A stretch of DNA of 64,000 nt from CAYSQW01 sp964433135. GTDB lineage: Bacteria; Acidobacteriota; Aminicenantia; Aminicenantales; Aminicenantaceae. The notes beneath the pieces are model-generated. The model was not told the DNA's origin, ran no database searches, and saw only the letters and a program-made list of their open reading frames with translations. Positions 25,441-33,401 of this stretch are shown one piece after another. Where the stretch lies: contig CAYSQW010000002.1 in assembly GCA_964433135.1 (NCBI GenBank), forward strand, positions 62,001-126,000. The letters run 5' to 3'. Within the stretch, counting starts at the first letter, position 1. Every line of letters begins with the position of its first letter. Position numbers and translations under genes: made by a program.

Positions 25441-26667
25441 TCAGTTCGCCTCGATGACCAGTTTCGGCAACAGAGGATTCAACCTGAGAAGAAGCTTGTA
25501 TACGGATATTCCCGCCCATTGAGACACCTCGTAAGCGGATATCCGTTGATCCCCCTGCGTGCCGATCAACACGGCTTCGTCTCCAGGGAATACCTGTGTT
25601 TCCGGATCCAATCGGGTTTCCAGATGGTTGGATGTCACGTCTCCGATGAGGGGAAGCCTGCGGCCGCCGATAAGGACGCGTCCCTTCCCGATGATATTGA
25701 AGGGGAATCCGTCGGAATATCCGATGGGAAGCACCGCGATCTTTTCGGCTTTCCGCGCGGTGTATAAGCGGTGATAGGATACCGAATCGCCCGGGCTCAG
25801 GTTTTTTACGGCGGCGATCCGGCATTTGAGCTCGAGAACCGGGCGCAGACTCAGGCTGTCTTCCGCCTGCGTGATGTCTGAAGGATAATATCCGTAAAGG
25901 GCTATTCCCGGGCGCACCATATCCAGATAATGTTCGCGGGGGCCGAACAATCCGCCGCTGCTGGCGGCGTGTCTGCGTCCCAGCTCCAGACCTTTTTCCC
26001 GAGCCGTACGACAGAGTCGGCGCATGCGGCGGATTTGTTCCCGGTCGAATTCCGTATCTTCGGTCAGGGTCGTGGATATTCCCTCGACCTTCAGCCCCGG
26101 CAGTTTGGCGGTTTCCTCCAAATAAGGCAGGGCTCGGCGGTAGGAAATTCCCATTCGGCCCATTCCGGTATCGATGTGGATGTGCACCGATGCGCGGCGC
26201 TTGAGTTTGCGGGCGGCGGCATCGAGATGACGGACTTTGTCCGTGAAAACCGACTGCGCGATTCCGTTTTTCACCAGTTCTTCGGCATCTCTTGGATCGA
26301 AGGGACCGAAATTGAGGATCGGGGAGACAATCCCCGTTTCCCTGAGTGAAATCGCTTCGTCGAGTTTGCAGACCATTTGGGTGTCGATACCGGCTTTGTC
26401 GAGAGCCTTCCCAATCGGTTTCAAACCGTGTCCGTATCCGTTGGCCTTGACGACGGCCATGACCGGGACGCCGGTCTTGGCGCGGATGCGGTTCAGGTTC
26501 CAAACCAGATTGTCAATCCGGAGTTCGATCCGGGGATCGTACCCCGAAAAAGAAGCGTTGAAGGTTTTGACATCCGGGCATGAATTCTCACCGGCGGCGG
26601 GCCTGCGCGCAAGGGCGGCCGCTCCCATGCCGACGCTGAAAATGAAATTTCTTCGAGTCCATTTCAT
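25441..26667 (-). CDS. alr: Alanine racemase-like PLP enzyme with Tat signal
   Basis: The fold-III alanine racemase family interconverts L- and D-alanine. About 408 residues: residues 1-25 are a Tat leader (KWTRRNFIFSVGMGAAALA). The barrel follows with the PLP Lys in MAVVKANGYGHG (about Lys74), HIHIDTGMGRMG, and the Tyr region SVSYHRLYTA, LPIGYSDGFP. The usual MD pair of the second substrate-facing loop reads VTSNHLETRLD, a departure from housekeeping Alr and a hint of different specificity. ATG 26667 is chosen over GTG 26679 because of GAGG 6 nt upstream and the correct Tat leader. Tat export suits an enzyme that must bind PLP before crossing the membrane. Divergent from a Tat-exported D-aminoacylase. 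Confidence 0.88.
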   Translation of the reverse strand: MKWTRRNFIFSVGMGAAALARRPAAGENSCPDVKTFNASFSGYDPRIELRIDNLVWNLNRIRAKTGVPVMAVVKANGYGHGLKPIGKALDKAGIDTQMVCKLDEAISLRETGIVSPILNFGPFDPRDAEELVKNGIAQSVFTDKVRHLDAAARKLKRRASVHIHIDTGMGRMGISYRRALPYLEETAKLPGLKVEGISTTLTEDTEFDREQIRRMRRLCRTAREKGLELGRRHAASSGGLFGPREHYLDMVRPGIALYGYYPSDITQAEDSLSLRPVLELKCRIAAVKNLSPGDSVSYHRLYTARKAEKIAVLPIGYSDGFPFNIIGKGRVLIGGRRLPLIGDVTSNHLETRLDPETQVFPGDEAVLIGTQGDQRISAYEVSQWAGISVYKLLLRLNPLLPKLVIEAN

Positions 26668-26714
26668 GGCATGCCTCACTTAAGGTTAAGGAGATATATG
26701 CTTTATTTATCAGG

Positions 26715-26744
26715 ATCATAACACCATGTTTGGATGCGATGCAA
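26715..26744 (-). promoter_or_regulatory. Candidate promoter of the alanine racemase gene
   Basis: Minus-strand TTGCAT (26744-26739) and TATGAT (26720-26715) are separated by 18 nt, about 50 nt before the chosen ATG. The match is moderate. Confidence 0.45.
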
Positions 26745-26795
26745 AATATATGAAATCAGGCCGAATGGAACGATATCTTCCTTCATTCGTGATCC

Positions 26796-26824
26796 TGGAC
26801 AACGCTCCGCGGTTTTAATATAGT
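26796..26824 (+). promoter_or_regulatory. Promoter of the D-aminoacylase gene
   Basis: TGGACA (26796-26801) and TATAGT (26819-26824) with a 17-nt spacer. The hexamers are identical to those before waaA. The ATG follows after 27 nt with a GGGGT ribosome site. Confidence 0.65.
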
Positions 26825-26851
26825 GAAGAAAGACAATTGCGGGGTAATGTC

Positions 26852-28558
26852 ATGAGCCAAAAGATAACGCGGCGACATTTCATGAAAGCATCGACGTGTT
26901 TCGCCGCGACCGCGGGAATGGGGGGATATGGACTGCTGCTTCAAGGCTGTCGTTCCAAGGCCGATTTCGATATCGTCATCAAGAACGGTATCCTCTATGA
27001 TGGCGGAGGCGGGGAAGCTTTTTCGGCGGATATCGGAATAAGCGGTTCGCAAATACGCGAAATCGGGAAGATCCCACACCTGCGAGGCAACGCGGTCCTG
27101 GATGCGGGAGGGAGAAATGTATGCCCCGGATTCATCGACGTTCACGACCATACCGATATCGGGTTGTTGGTAAATCCCAAAGCGGAGAGCACGGTGCGGC
27201 AGGGAATAACGACCGTGATCAGCGGCAACTGCGGGGCGTCTCCATTCCCCGTCCCGGAAGCGGTATTCGAAGAACGGAAAGAATCCCTACGCGAGCAGTA
27301 TCAAATCGACATGGACTGGAGAGATATAGAAGGGTTTTTTTCCCGGCTTACCAAACGGGGGATGGCGGTCAACTATGCCACTTTGGTCGGTCAGGGAACC
27401 ATCCGAGGCGAGGTGATGGGATTCAACGATCGTCCTCCCCGGGGTGAAGAGATCGAAGCCATGAAGCGGCTGGTTGTGGAAAACATTCACAGCGGAGCCT
27501 TGGGACTTTCCAGCGGGCTCGAGTACGCGCCCGGCAGTTTTGCTTTGCCGGATGAGATTACGGAACTTTGCCGGGCGGCGGCCGAAAGCGGGGGCGTGTA
27601 TGCGACCCATATGCGGGATGAGGGAGACTTCCTTCTGGAATCCCTGCGGGAGACGCTCGCGGTGGCGCGCAGCACCGGTATCCGGCTTCAGATCTCCCAT
27701 TTCAAAGTGGCCTATCCCCGGAACTGGAGCAAGATCGACGAGGCGTTGGCCATAGTCGAAACGGCAGATCGTGAAGGGATTCCCATTTATTGCGATCGCT
27801 ATCCCTATATTGCCGGTTCAACAGGGATGAGCTTCAATTTCCCGCTTTGGGCAAGACAGGGGACCACCGAAGAATTTCTAGGTCGCCTGCGTGATCCCGG
27901 CCGGCAAAGAGACCTTCGGGATTACGTGGAAAAACGAAAAGCCAAGCTTGGTGATTGGGGCAAGGTCGTTATTGCATCCGTTGTAACCGAGAAAAACCGA
28001 AGATTCGAAGGGCGAAGCGTACAGGAGGCCATGGAGATGACCGGTAAGGATGCATTCGTTTTTATGCGGGATCTGCTGGTCGAGGAGAAAAATCGGGTGG
28101 GGATGGTGATCTTCATGATGAAGGAAGAAAACCTGAAGCGGATCATTTCCCATCCACTGGTGGGGATCGGCTGCGACGGATCCGCCCTGGCCCCATACGG
28201 CCCCCTGGGAAGAGGCAAACCGCACCCGCGTCACTATGGATCGTTTCCCCGTGTTTTGGGGAAATATATACGAGACGAAAAAATTCTGCCGCTCCCTGAA
28301 ATGGTTAAGAAGATGACTTCGATCCCGGCCGGTAATTTTGGATTCGAGGGGCGGGGAGTGCTAAAAGTCGGAGGCAAAGCTGATATCGTTATTTGGGATG
28401 AGCGGCGTGTTACGGATAAAGCCACATGGAAAGATCCCCATCAATACCCTGAAGGGATCGATTACGTTCTTATTAATGGGAGGGTCGTCATCCGAGAGGG
28501 CGTCCATTCCGGTGAGCTTCCCGGGCGTATTCTGAAACATAAATCCGCAAGGGGATGA
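26852..28558 (+). CDS. N-acyl-D-amino-acid deacylase, Tat-exported lipoprotein
   Basis: An amidohydrolase that releases D-amino acids from N-acyl-D-amino acids. About 568 residues from ATG 26852. The leader carries a full Tat motif (TRRHFMK) and ends in LLLQGC, so the protein is predicted to be Tat-exported and lipidated. Catalytic and metal elements of the D-aminoacylase family are present: GFIDVHDHTD, the bridging Cys in SGNCGASPFP, His in YATHMRDEG and QISHFKVAYP, and Asp in GIGCDGSALAP. Its divergent neighbour is a Tat-exported alanine racemase, suggesting an envelope-located D-amino-acid salvage or remodelling unit (inference). The open frame starts upstream at a TTG lacking a good site. 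Confidence 0.92.
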   Translation: MSQKITRRHFMKASTCFAATAGMGGYGLLLQGCRSKADFDIVIKNGILYDGGGGEAFSADIGISGSQIREIGKIPHLRGNAVLDAGGRNVCPGFIDVHDHTDIGLLVNPKAESTVRQGITTVISGNCGASPFPVPEAVFEERKESLREQYQIDMDWRDIEGFFSRLTKRGMAVNYATLVGQGTIRGEVMGFNDRPPRGEEIEAMKRLVVENIHSGALGLSSGLEYAPGSFALPDEITELCRAAAESGGVYATHMRDEGDFLLESLRETLAVARSTGIRLQISHFKVAYPRNWSKIDEALAIVETADREGIPIYCDRYPYIAGSTGMSFNFPLWARQGTTEEFLGRLRDPGRQRDLRDYVEKRKAKLGDWGKVVIASVVTEKNRRFEGRSVQEAMEMTGKDAFVFMRDLLVEEKNRVGMVIFMMKEENLKRIISHPLVGIGCDGSALAPYGPLGRGKPHPRHYGSFPRVLGKYIRDEKILPLPEMVKKMTSIPAGNFGFEGRGVLKVGGKADIVIWDERRVTDKATWKDPHQYPEGIDYVLINGRVVIREGVHSGELPGRILKHKSARG

Positions 28559-28587
28559 ATGAAACGGCTGAAAAGGGATTCCCCTTG

Positions 28588-28616
28588 TTTACAGGGAGCC
28601 TGCCGCCGTTTATAAT
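28588..28616 (+). promoter_or_regulatory. Promoter abutting the M23 peptidase start codon
   Basis: TTTACA (28588-28593) and a perfect TATAAT (28611-28616) are spaced by 17 nt. The ATG begins 9 nt after the -10 box with no ribosome site, again predicting a (near-)leaderless mRNA. Confidence 0.7.
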
Positions 28617-28625
28617 CAGCTCATC

Positions 28626-29543
28626 ATGAAATACCGAAAACTTATATTCCTGTTGCTGATCGGCCCGTTTCTGCTGCCGGCATCGGCCGTTTCGCAGGAA
28701 GCCTCCGCGGAGGAAGGGCTGGGTCTTGAACTGATGTGCGATTATCGGGCGCTTCAGCCGGGCGAAGCGGTCAAGATCGTTTTGACCGCGGAGATTCCGC
28801 TGCAGAAAGCCGTTCTGAAGTTCCAGGGCAGCCGTTTCAACATGGGGCCCGGTGCTGAGGCGCGGCAGTGGCTATGCCTGCTGGGATTGGATATGGGCTT
28901 GAATCCGGGAACCTACACCCTGGAAGCCACGGTTTTAAGCGGGGACGGGCGGCAGGAAAGCGTTCGCCGCGATATCGAGGTCCTCGCTAAAGAATTTCCG
29001 GTAAAAAAACTGTGGGTGGACCAGAAATTTGTCACTCCACCCCAGGAACTTATGGAAAGGATCCGGCGGGAATCCGAATTGATGCGTGTGGTCTACGATA
29101 TATTCACACCCCAATGGATGGGGGATGGGCCTTTCATCATTCCCTCGGAGGGCGAAGCGGTTCCCAATTTCGGGGAAAGGCGCGTTTTCAATAACCAGCC
29201 GCGTTCGCGGCACAGTGGAATCGACATCTCCACCCCTTTCGGATATCCCGTGAAAGCATCCAATGCCGGGCGGGTCGTGCTGGCGAACAATCTCTATTTC
29301 GCCGGGAATACCGTCATCATCGATCACGGACTCGGCGTTTTTACGCTGTACTGCCATTTCTCCAAGATCCTGGTCAAGCGCGATCAAATGGTTGCCAAAG
29401 GAGACGTTGTCGGTGAAATCGGCGCCACGGGACGCGTGACCGGACCGCATCTCCACTGGGGAGTGAGAATCCTCCAAACACGCATCGATCCGCTTTCGAT
29501 GGTGGCACTGCCCTTTTCCTCGGATATCCCCGGAGATCGTTAG
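28626..29543 (+). CDS. M23-family (LytM-like) metallopeptidase
   Basis: A 305-residue exported protein. A Sec signal peptide (about 1-23, ending in SAVSQEA) is followed by an Ig-like beta domain (about 30-125). A helical linker and a C-terminal M23 domain (about 180-300) come next. Zinc ligands are visible in RHSGIDIST (His and Asp), and GPHLHWGVRI supplies the HxH pair, so it should be an active peptidoglycan endopeptidase. The gene lies just after the D-aminoacylase and before the mutase, with its own promoter and a strong hairpin downstream. Confidence 0.93.
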   Translation: MKYRKLIFLLLIGPFLLPASAVSQEASAEEGLGLELMCDYRALQPGEAVKIVLTAEIPLQKAVLKFQGSRFNMGPGAEARQWLCLLGLDMGLNPGTYTLEATVLSGDGRQESVRRDIEVLAKEFPVKKLWVDQKFVTPPQELMERIRRESELMRVVYDIFTPQWMGDGPFIIPSEGEAVPNFGERRVFNNQPRSRHSGIDISTPFGYPVKASNAGRVVLANNLYFAGNTVIIDHGLGVFTLYCHFSKILVKRDQMVAKGDVVGEIGATGRVTGPHLHWGVRILQTRIDPLSMVALPFSSDIPGDR

Positions 29544-29611
29544 GGATTCAAAAGCCGGGATCCCGTCATTTTTGATGCCGCCTTCCTGACCGCGGTGCGT
29601 GTCGCCACGGG

Positions 29612-29632
29612 ACCGACCGGATTCCGGTCGGT
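29612..29632 (+). terminator. Strong hairpin downstream of the M23 gene
   Basis: ACCGACCGG (29612-29620) pairs perfectly with CCGGTCGGT (29624-29632) around a 3-nt loop. The following TTATG is only a weak T-run, so termination is likely but not certain. It lies 68 nt after the M23 stop codon. Confidence 0.55.
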
Positions 29633-29695
29633 TTATGTCCTCACTAATGCGAACCATACGTGAAGGGGAGTATTGGATCGAATGGGGCGGCTTGG

Positions 29696-29724
29696 TTGAC
29701 TTTGAACGGCGGCATTCCTATAGT
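29696..29724 (+). promoter_or_regulatory. Promoter of the permuted mutase gene
   Basis: TTGACT (29696-29701) and TATAGT (29719-29724) with a 17-nt spacer. The ATG lies 24 nt further on with an AGGAAA ribosome site. Confidence 0.75.
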
Positions 29725-29748
29725 ATAGCTTCAATATGAGGAAATGAA

Positions 29749-31356
29749 ATGAATAGAGATGAAGACGCAGCACAATATTCGCCGATGGTAGAGGCGGTAA
29801 GGGATGCTTTCAGATCGGGACAGGAAGACGAATCCCTTGAACCCATCGTCGCCGTCGATGGGGAAGGGGTTCCCATGGGACGGCTTGACGGAGGGGACTA
29901 TGTCATATTTTACGATATACGCGGAGAACGCGAGATCGAAATCACGCAGAGTCTGACGGATTCAGAATTCCCGCACTTCGAACGCCGACCCGATAAACTG
30001 CTGAACTTCGTCACCATGATCGAATACCACAGCGCTCTCAAAGCCCGGACGGCGTTTCCTCCGGAAGGGCGGATTCAGGGAACGCTGGCGGAAGTTCTGT
30101 CCCAATCCGGGATCCGCTGCGTCAAGATCGCCGAATCCGAAAAAGCCATCCATGTCGGGTATTTCATGAACGGCAAAAACGAGGATGCATTTCCCGGAGA
30201 AGAACGCGTCGTGGTTCCTTCCCCCGAGGGGATTGAATCCTATGCCGATACTCCCGGGATGAGTGCCCATGGGATTACCGAGGCCATCCGTTCCCGGATC
30301 AAGGATCCGGAGGCGGGTGTTATCATCGCCAACCTCGCCAATGTGGACGTGGTCGGACATATAGAGGAGAAGGAAGCGGTCATCAAAGCAGTGGAAGCCG
30401 TGGACCGTGAGCTGGGGCATATCGAAGCCGCATGCCGCGAGCACGGGATCACCCTGGTGGTGACGGCGGATCACGGAACCGTGGAGGAATGGGAGTATGA
30501 AGACGGCACCATCAATACCGGGCACACGAAAAATCCGGTTCCTTTTATCCTGGCGGATTTTTCCTCTACCGAGCCTGGTGAGTTCCGTCTCAAACCGAGC
30601 GGAGGTCTGGTCAATATCGCCCCCACTCTGCTTGACCTGATCGCCCTCGAAAAACCGGAGATGATGACGGGAACCAGCCTGCTCGACAGAAAACCCGAAG
30701 CCGGGAAAAAGCGCAGAGTCCTGCTGTTGATCCTCGACGGCTGGGGCCTGCGGGAAGCGGGAACGGGAAATCTCATCTCCCAGGCGCATACGCCTCATTT
30801 CGACCGTATGTGGGAACGGCATCCTCACACAAGCTTGGAGGCGTCCGGTGAAGCCGTGGGCATGCCGGCAGGGACGGTGGGAAATTCGGAAGCCGGACAT
30901 CTTCATATCGGAGCCGGCCGTTTGATTCTGCTCGACCGCGTTAAGATCGACAAGGCGGTGGAGGATGAAAGCTTTTTCCGCAACCCAGCTTTTTTATGGG
31001 CGATGGAATCGGCCAAGCGGGAGGGCAGGGCGCTTCATCTGCTCGGAATCGTTTCGCACTACAGCTCCCACGGCACGATCCGGCATCTGTTCGCCCTGCT
31101 GGAGATGGCTCGAAGGCAGGGAATGGAGGATGTTTATATCCATTCGCTGATCGGCCGGAGGGGGGAGCGGCCGGAAAGCGGCGCGATCTACATCGACAAG
31201 GTCGTGAAGAAATGCGCCGAGTTGGGTGTCGGAAAGGTCGTGACCGTGATGGGACGGTTCTGGGCGCTCGATAGAGAGGAAAACTGGGATCGTATCGAAA
31301 AGACCTACCGGGCTCTGGTTGAAGGCGAGGGTACGAGGGTGCCGTCGGAAGATTAG
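29749..31356 (+). CDS. Circularly permuted cofactor-independent phosphoglycerate mutase
   Basis: A 535-residue iPGM relative whose halves are swapped. Residues 1-315 correspond to the second part of a normal iPGM (from the end of the transferase domain to the C-terminus, ending KPEMMTGTSLLD). Residues 322-530 correspond to the normal N-terminus (VLLLILDGWG) through RALVEGEG. A short basic linker (about 313-322) joins the native ends. Aligned by eye to the Bacillus enzyme, the metal ligands and key residues remain: D330, S380 (GNSEAGH), H441, R503, R509, R58, R61, K132, D200, H204, D241, H242, H259. The substrate loop DGRD is replaced by GRRG (469-472), so D154 is lost. It probably interconverts 2- and 3-phosphoglycerate or a related phosphomonoester; the exact substrate is open. 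Confidence 0.85.
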   Translation: MNRDEDAAQYSPMVEAVRDAFRSGQEDESLEPIVAVDGEGVPMGRLDGGDYVIFYDIRGEREIEITQSLTDSEFPHFERRPDKLLNFVTMIEYHSALKARTAFPPEGRIQGTLAEVLSQSGIRCVKIAESEKAIHVGYFMNGKNEDAFPGEERVVVPSPEGIESYADTPGMSAHGITEAIRSRIKDPEAGVIIANLANVDVVGHIEEKEAVIKAVEAVDRELGHIEAACREHGITLVVTADHGTVEEWEYEDGTINTGHTKNPVPFILADFSSTEPGEFRLKPSGGLVNIAPTLLDLIALEKPEMMTGTSLLDRKPEAGKKRRVLLLILDGWGLREAGTGNLISQAHTPHFDRMWERHPHTSLEASGEAVGMPAGTVGNSEAGHLHIGAGRLILLDRVKIDKAVEDESFFRNPAFLWAMESAKREGRALHLLGIVSHYSSHGTIRHLFALLEMARRQGMEDVYIHSLIGRRGERPESGAIYIDKVVKKCAELGVGKVVTVMGRFWALDREENWDRIEKTYRALVEGEGTRVPSED

Positions 31357-31614
31357 GGCTTTCGGAATCCGGAGACCGGCCGCTGTGCGTCGAAGCTTCC
31401 CGCTGCCTCCAAACGGCGAACATTGCATAAAATCGATTCCAAGGGATTTAGATTTTGCGGCTTTCGGCTTATGCATTATCGATGGATATGAACTTTTCGC
31501 CCCTCGGCTTCGTATCATTAATTGACTGTTTTGGATATAATATTTTGCCGACGCGGATTGTCTCCCGCTTCGGTATCTCGCAAATGATTCGGATATATTA
31601 TCGAGATATATGTT

Positions 31615-32529
31615 ATGAGCGTTGAAGTCAAAAACCTGCATTTCAGCTACGGCGGCATAAAAGCGCTGGATGGGGTGGACGTCTCCCTGCCCCCAGGGGC
31701 GATCGGGTTGCTGGGCCCCAACGGAGCCGGCAAGAGCACGCTGCTTCGCGTCCTGCTGGGATTCCTTTCTCCGCAGCGGGGGGAGGGGCGCGTCCTCGGC
31801 TATGACATCAAGACCGAACAGAATCGGATCCGGAGAAAAGTGGGATACATGCCGGAAAACGACTGCCTGATCCCCGGTCTCGACGCGGTTACCTTCACCT
31901 CTTATCTGGGAGAGCTGTCGGGAATGCCGCGACAGGAGGCCATGAAAAGGGCGCACGAAGTTCTTTTTTACGTGGGACTTGAGGAAAGCCGCTACCGAAA
32001 ACTGGAAACTTATTCCGGCGGCATGAAACAGCGGTTGAAGCTGGCACAGGCCATCGTTCACGATCCGGAACTCATTTTCCTCGACGAACCCACCAGCAGT
32101 CTGGATCCTCAGGGCCGTCAGGATATCCTGGAATTGATCATGGATATATCTTCCAGGAAAAACATACAGGTTCTGATCTCTTCCCATATCCTTTCCGATA
32201 TCGAGAGCGCCTGCTCTTACGTCATGATCCTCAATAAAGGGAAGCTGGCGGCGCAGGGAAGCATCAGCGATCTCAAGGCGATCGATTACAGTCTGTTCGA
32301 GATCAGGATAAAAGGGCGGGATACCACCCGCTTCCGATCGCGCCTGCAGGAAATGGACTGCAGGTTGGACGACATCGAAAACGGGATGATGAAGCTCTAC
32401 ATGCCTCCCGGCAGTCGGTCTCGCGATCTCTTCCGGATCGCCGCCGAAGAGCAGGTCCAGATCCGGCATTTCGTCAAGAGCGAGACCTCGCTGGAGGATA
32501 TGTTTGCGGAAGCGGTGGGAGTCGATTGA
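31615..32529 (+). CDS. ABC transporter ATP-binding protein (ABC-2 type, pair 1)
   Basis: A 304-residue ATPase. Walker A GLLGPNGAGKST (about residue 36), the signature YSGGMKQRLKLAQA and Walker B LIFLDEPTSSLD are followed by the H-loop in ISSHILSDIE. A C-terminal extension (about 225-304) is typical of CcmA/NatA-like subunits. It is the first of a four-gene ATPase-permease-ATPase-permease operon with overlapping junctions. Neither the substrate nor the direction can be read from the sequence; the arrangement resembles two-component efflux or membrane-remodelling ABC-2 systems. No good promoter was found in the 258 nt before it, which are non-coding. Confidence 0.9.
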   Translation: MSVEVKNLHFSYGGIKALDGVDVSLPPGAIGLLGPNGAGKSTLLRVLLGFLSPQRGEGRVLGYDIKTEQNRIRRKVGYMPENDCLIPGLDAVTFTSYLGELSGMPRQEAMKRAHEVLFYVGLEESRYRKLETYSGGMKQRLKLAQAIVHDPELIFLDEPTSSLDPQGRQDILELIMDISSRKNIQVLISSHILSDIESACSYVMILNKGKLAAQGSISDLKAIDYSLFEIRIKGRDTTRFRSRLQEMDCRLDDIENGMMKLYMPPGSRSRDLFRIAAEEQVQIRHFVKSETSLEDMFAEAVGVD

Positions 32530-33401
32530 TGAGTATAAAGGAAAAAGGCTACAGCCACTGGGACGGGATGTTCGAAACCAAGCGTTTTCCTTGGTGGCCG
32601 ATCACCCGATCCGGAATTCGGCTCGGATTTCAAAAAAAATTCTTCAAGTTCCTGTTCGTGCTCGCGCTGCTTCCGGCCTTTGCTTTCCTGGTAGGGATCT
32701 ATATCTCGGAGCGTCTGGAAGATTTCAAATTCCTGGTTCAGGGAGAAGTGCCGGATTTTCTCACCGTCAATCCGGCGTTCTTCAGGACATACTTCACGAA
32801 TGATTTTCTGCTCTTCATGATTATCGGGATGATGGTGTTCGCGGGAGCCGGGCTCATATCCGATGACCTCAAATACAATTCCCTCCAGCTTTATTTCTCA
32901 AGACCCCTCAAAAAATACGATTATTTTTTGGGGAAATCCGGTGTGATCGCGTTCTTTCTGTTTATCCTGACTCTGGTCCCGGGGCTGATATTCATCCTGA
33001 TGAAACTCCTCTTTTCGGGCAGCCTCAAGTTCCTGGGAGAATACCCCTGGCTTCCGATATCCGTGATCGTCTATTCGATATTCCTGACGGGTTTTTTTGC
33101 GTTTTACACGCTGCTGATATCATCACTGAACAAGAACCGGAGGTACGTTTCCATCCTCATCTTCGGGATCTACATCTTTTCCGATATCATCTACGGAATA
33201 TTTTACGGAATATTCGGAAGCGCGTATTTTTCCCTGCTGTCGATAAAGGCCAATTTGAAACAGGTCGGCGCGGTGATCTTCGGACAGCCGACGCCCAACG
33301 ATGTCCCCTGGGTGTTTTCCCTGCTGATCGTGCTCGGCATATGCGCCGTCTCGGCTCTGGTGCTGAGCAAGAAGGTCAGGGGAGTCGAGGTGATAAAATG
33401 A
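32529..33401 (+). CDS. ABC-2 type permease (pair 1)
   Basis: About 290 residues with a cytoplasmic N-terminus and roughly six membrane helices (about 37-55, 95-115, 140-165, 175-200, 210-230, 262-280). The pattern LQLYFSRPLKKYDYFLGKSGV resembles the coupling segment of ABC-2 permeases (compare LTTRPVSKSAVILGKYGAY in the pair 2 permease). The ATG shares one base with the stop of the ATPase gene, and the end overlaps the next ATPase by 4 nt, so expression is tightly coupled. Confidence 0.85.
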   Translation: MSIKEKGYSHWDGMFETKRFPWWPITRSGIRLGFQKKFFKFLFVLALLPAFAFLVGIYISERLEDFKFLVQGEVPDFLTVNPAFFRTYFTNDFLLFMIIGMMVFAGAGLISDDLKYNSLQLYFSRPLKKYDYFLGKSGVIAFFLFILTLVPGLIFILMKLLFSGSLKFLGEYPWLPISVIVYSIFLTGFFAFYTLLISSLNKNRRYVSILIFGIYIFSDIIYGIFYGIFGSAYFSLLSIKANLKQVGAVIFGQPTPNDVPWVFSLLIVLGICAVSALVLSKKVRGVEVIK

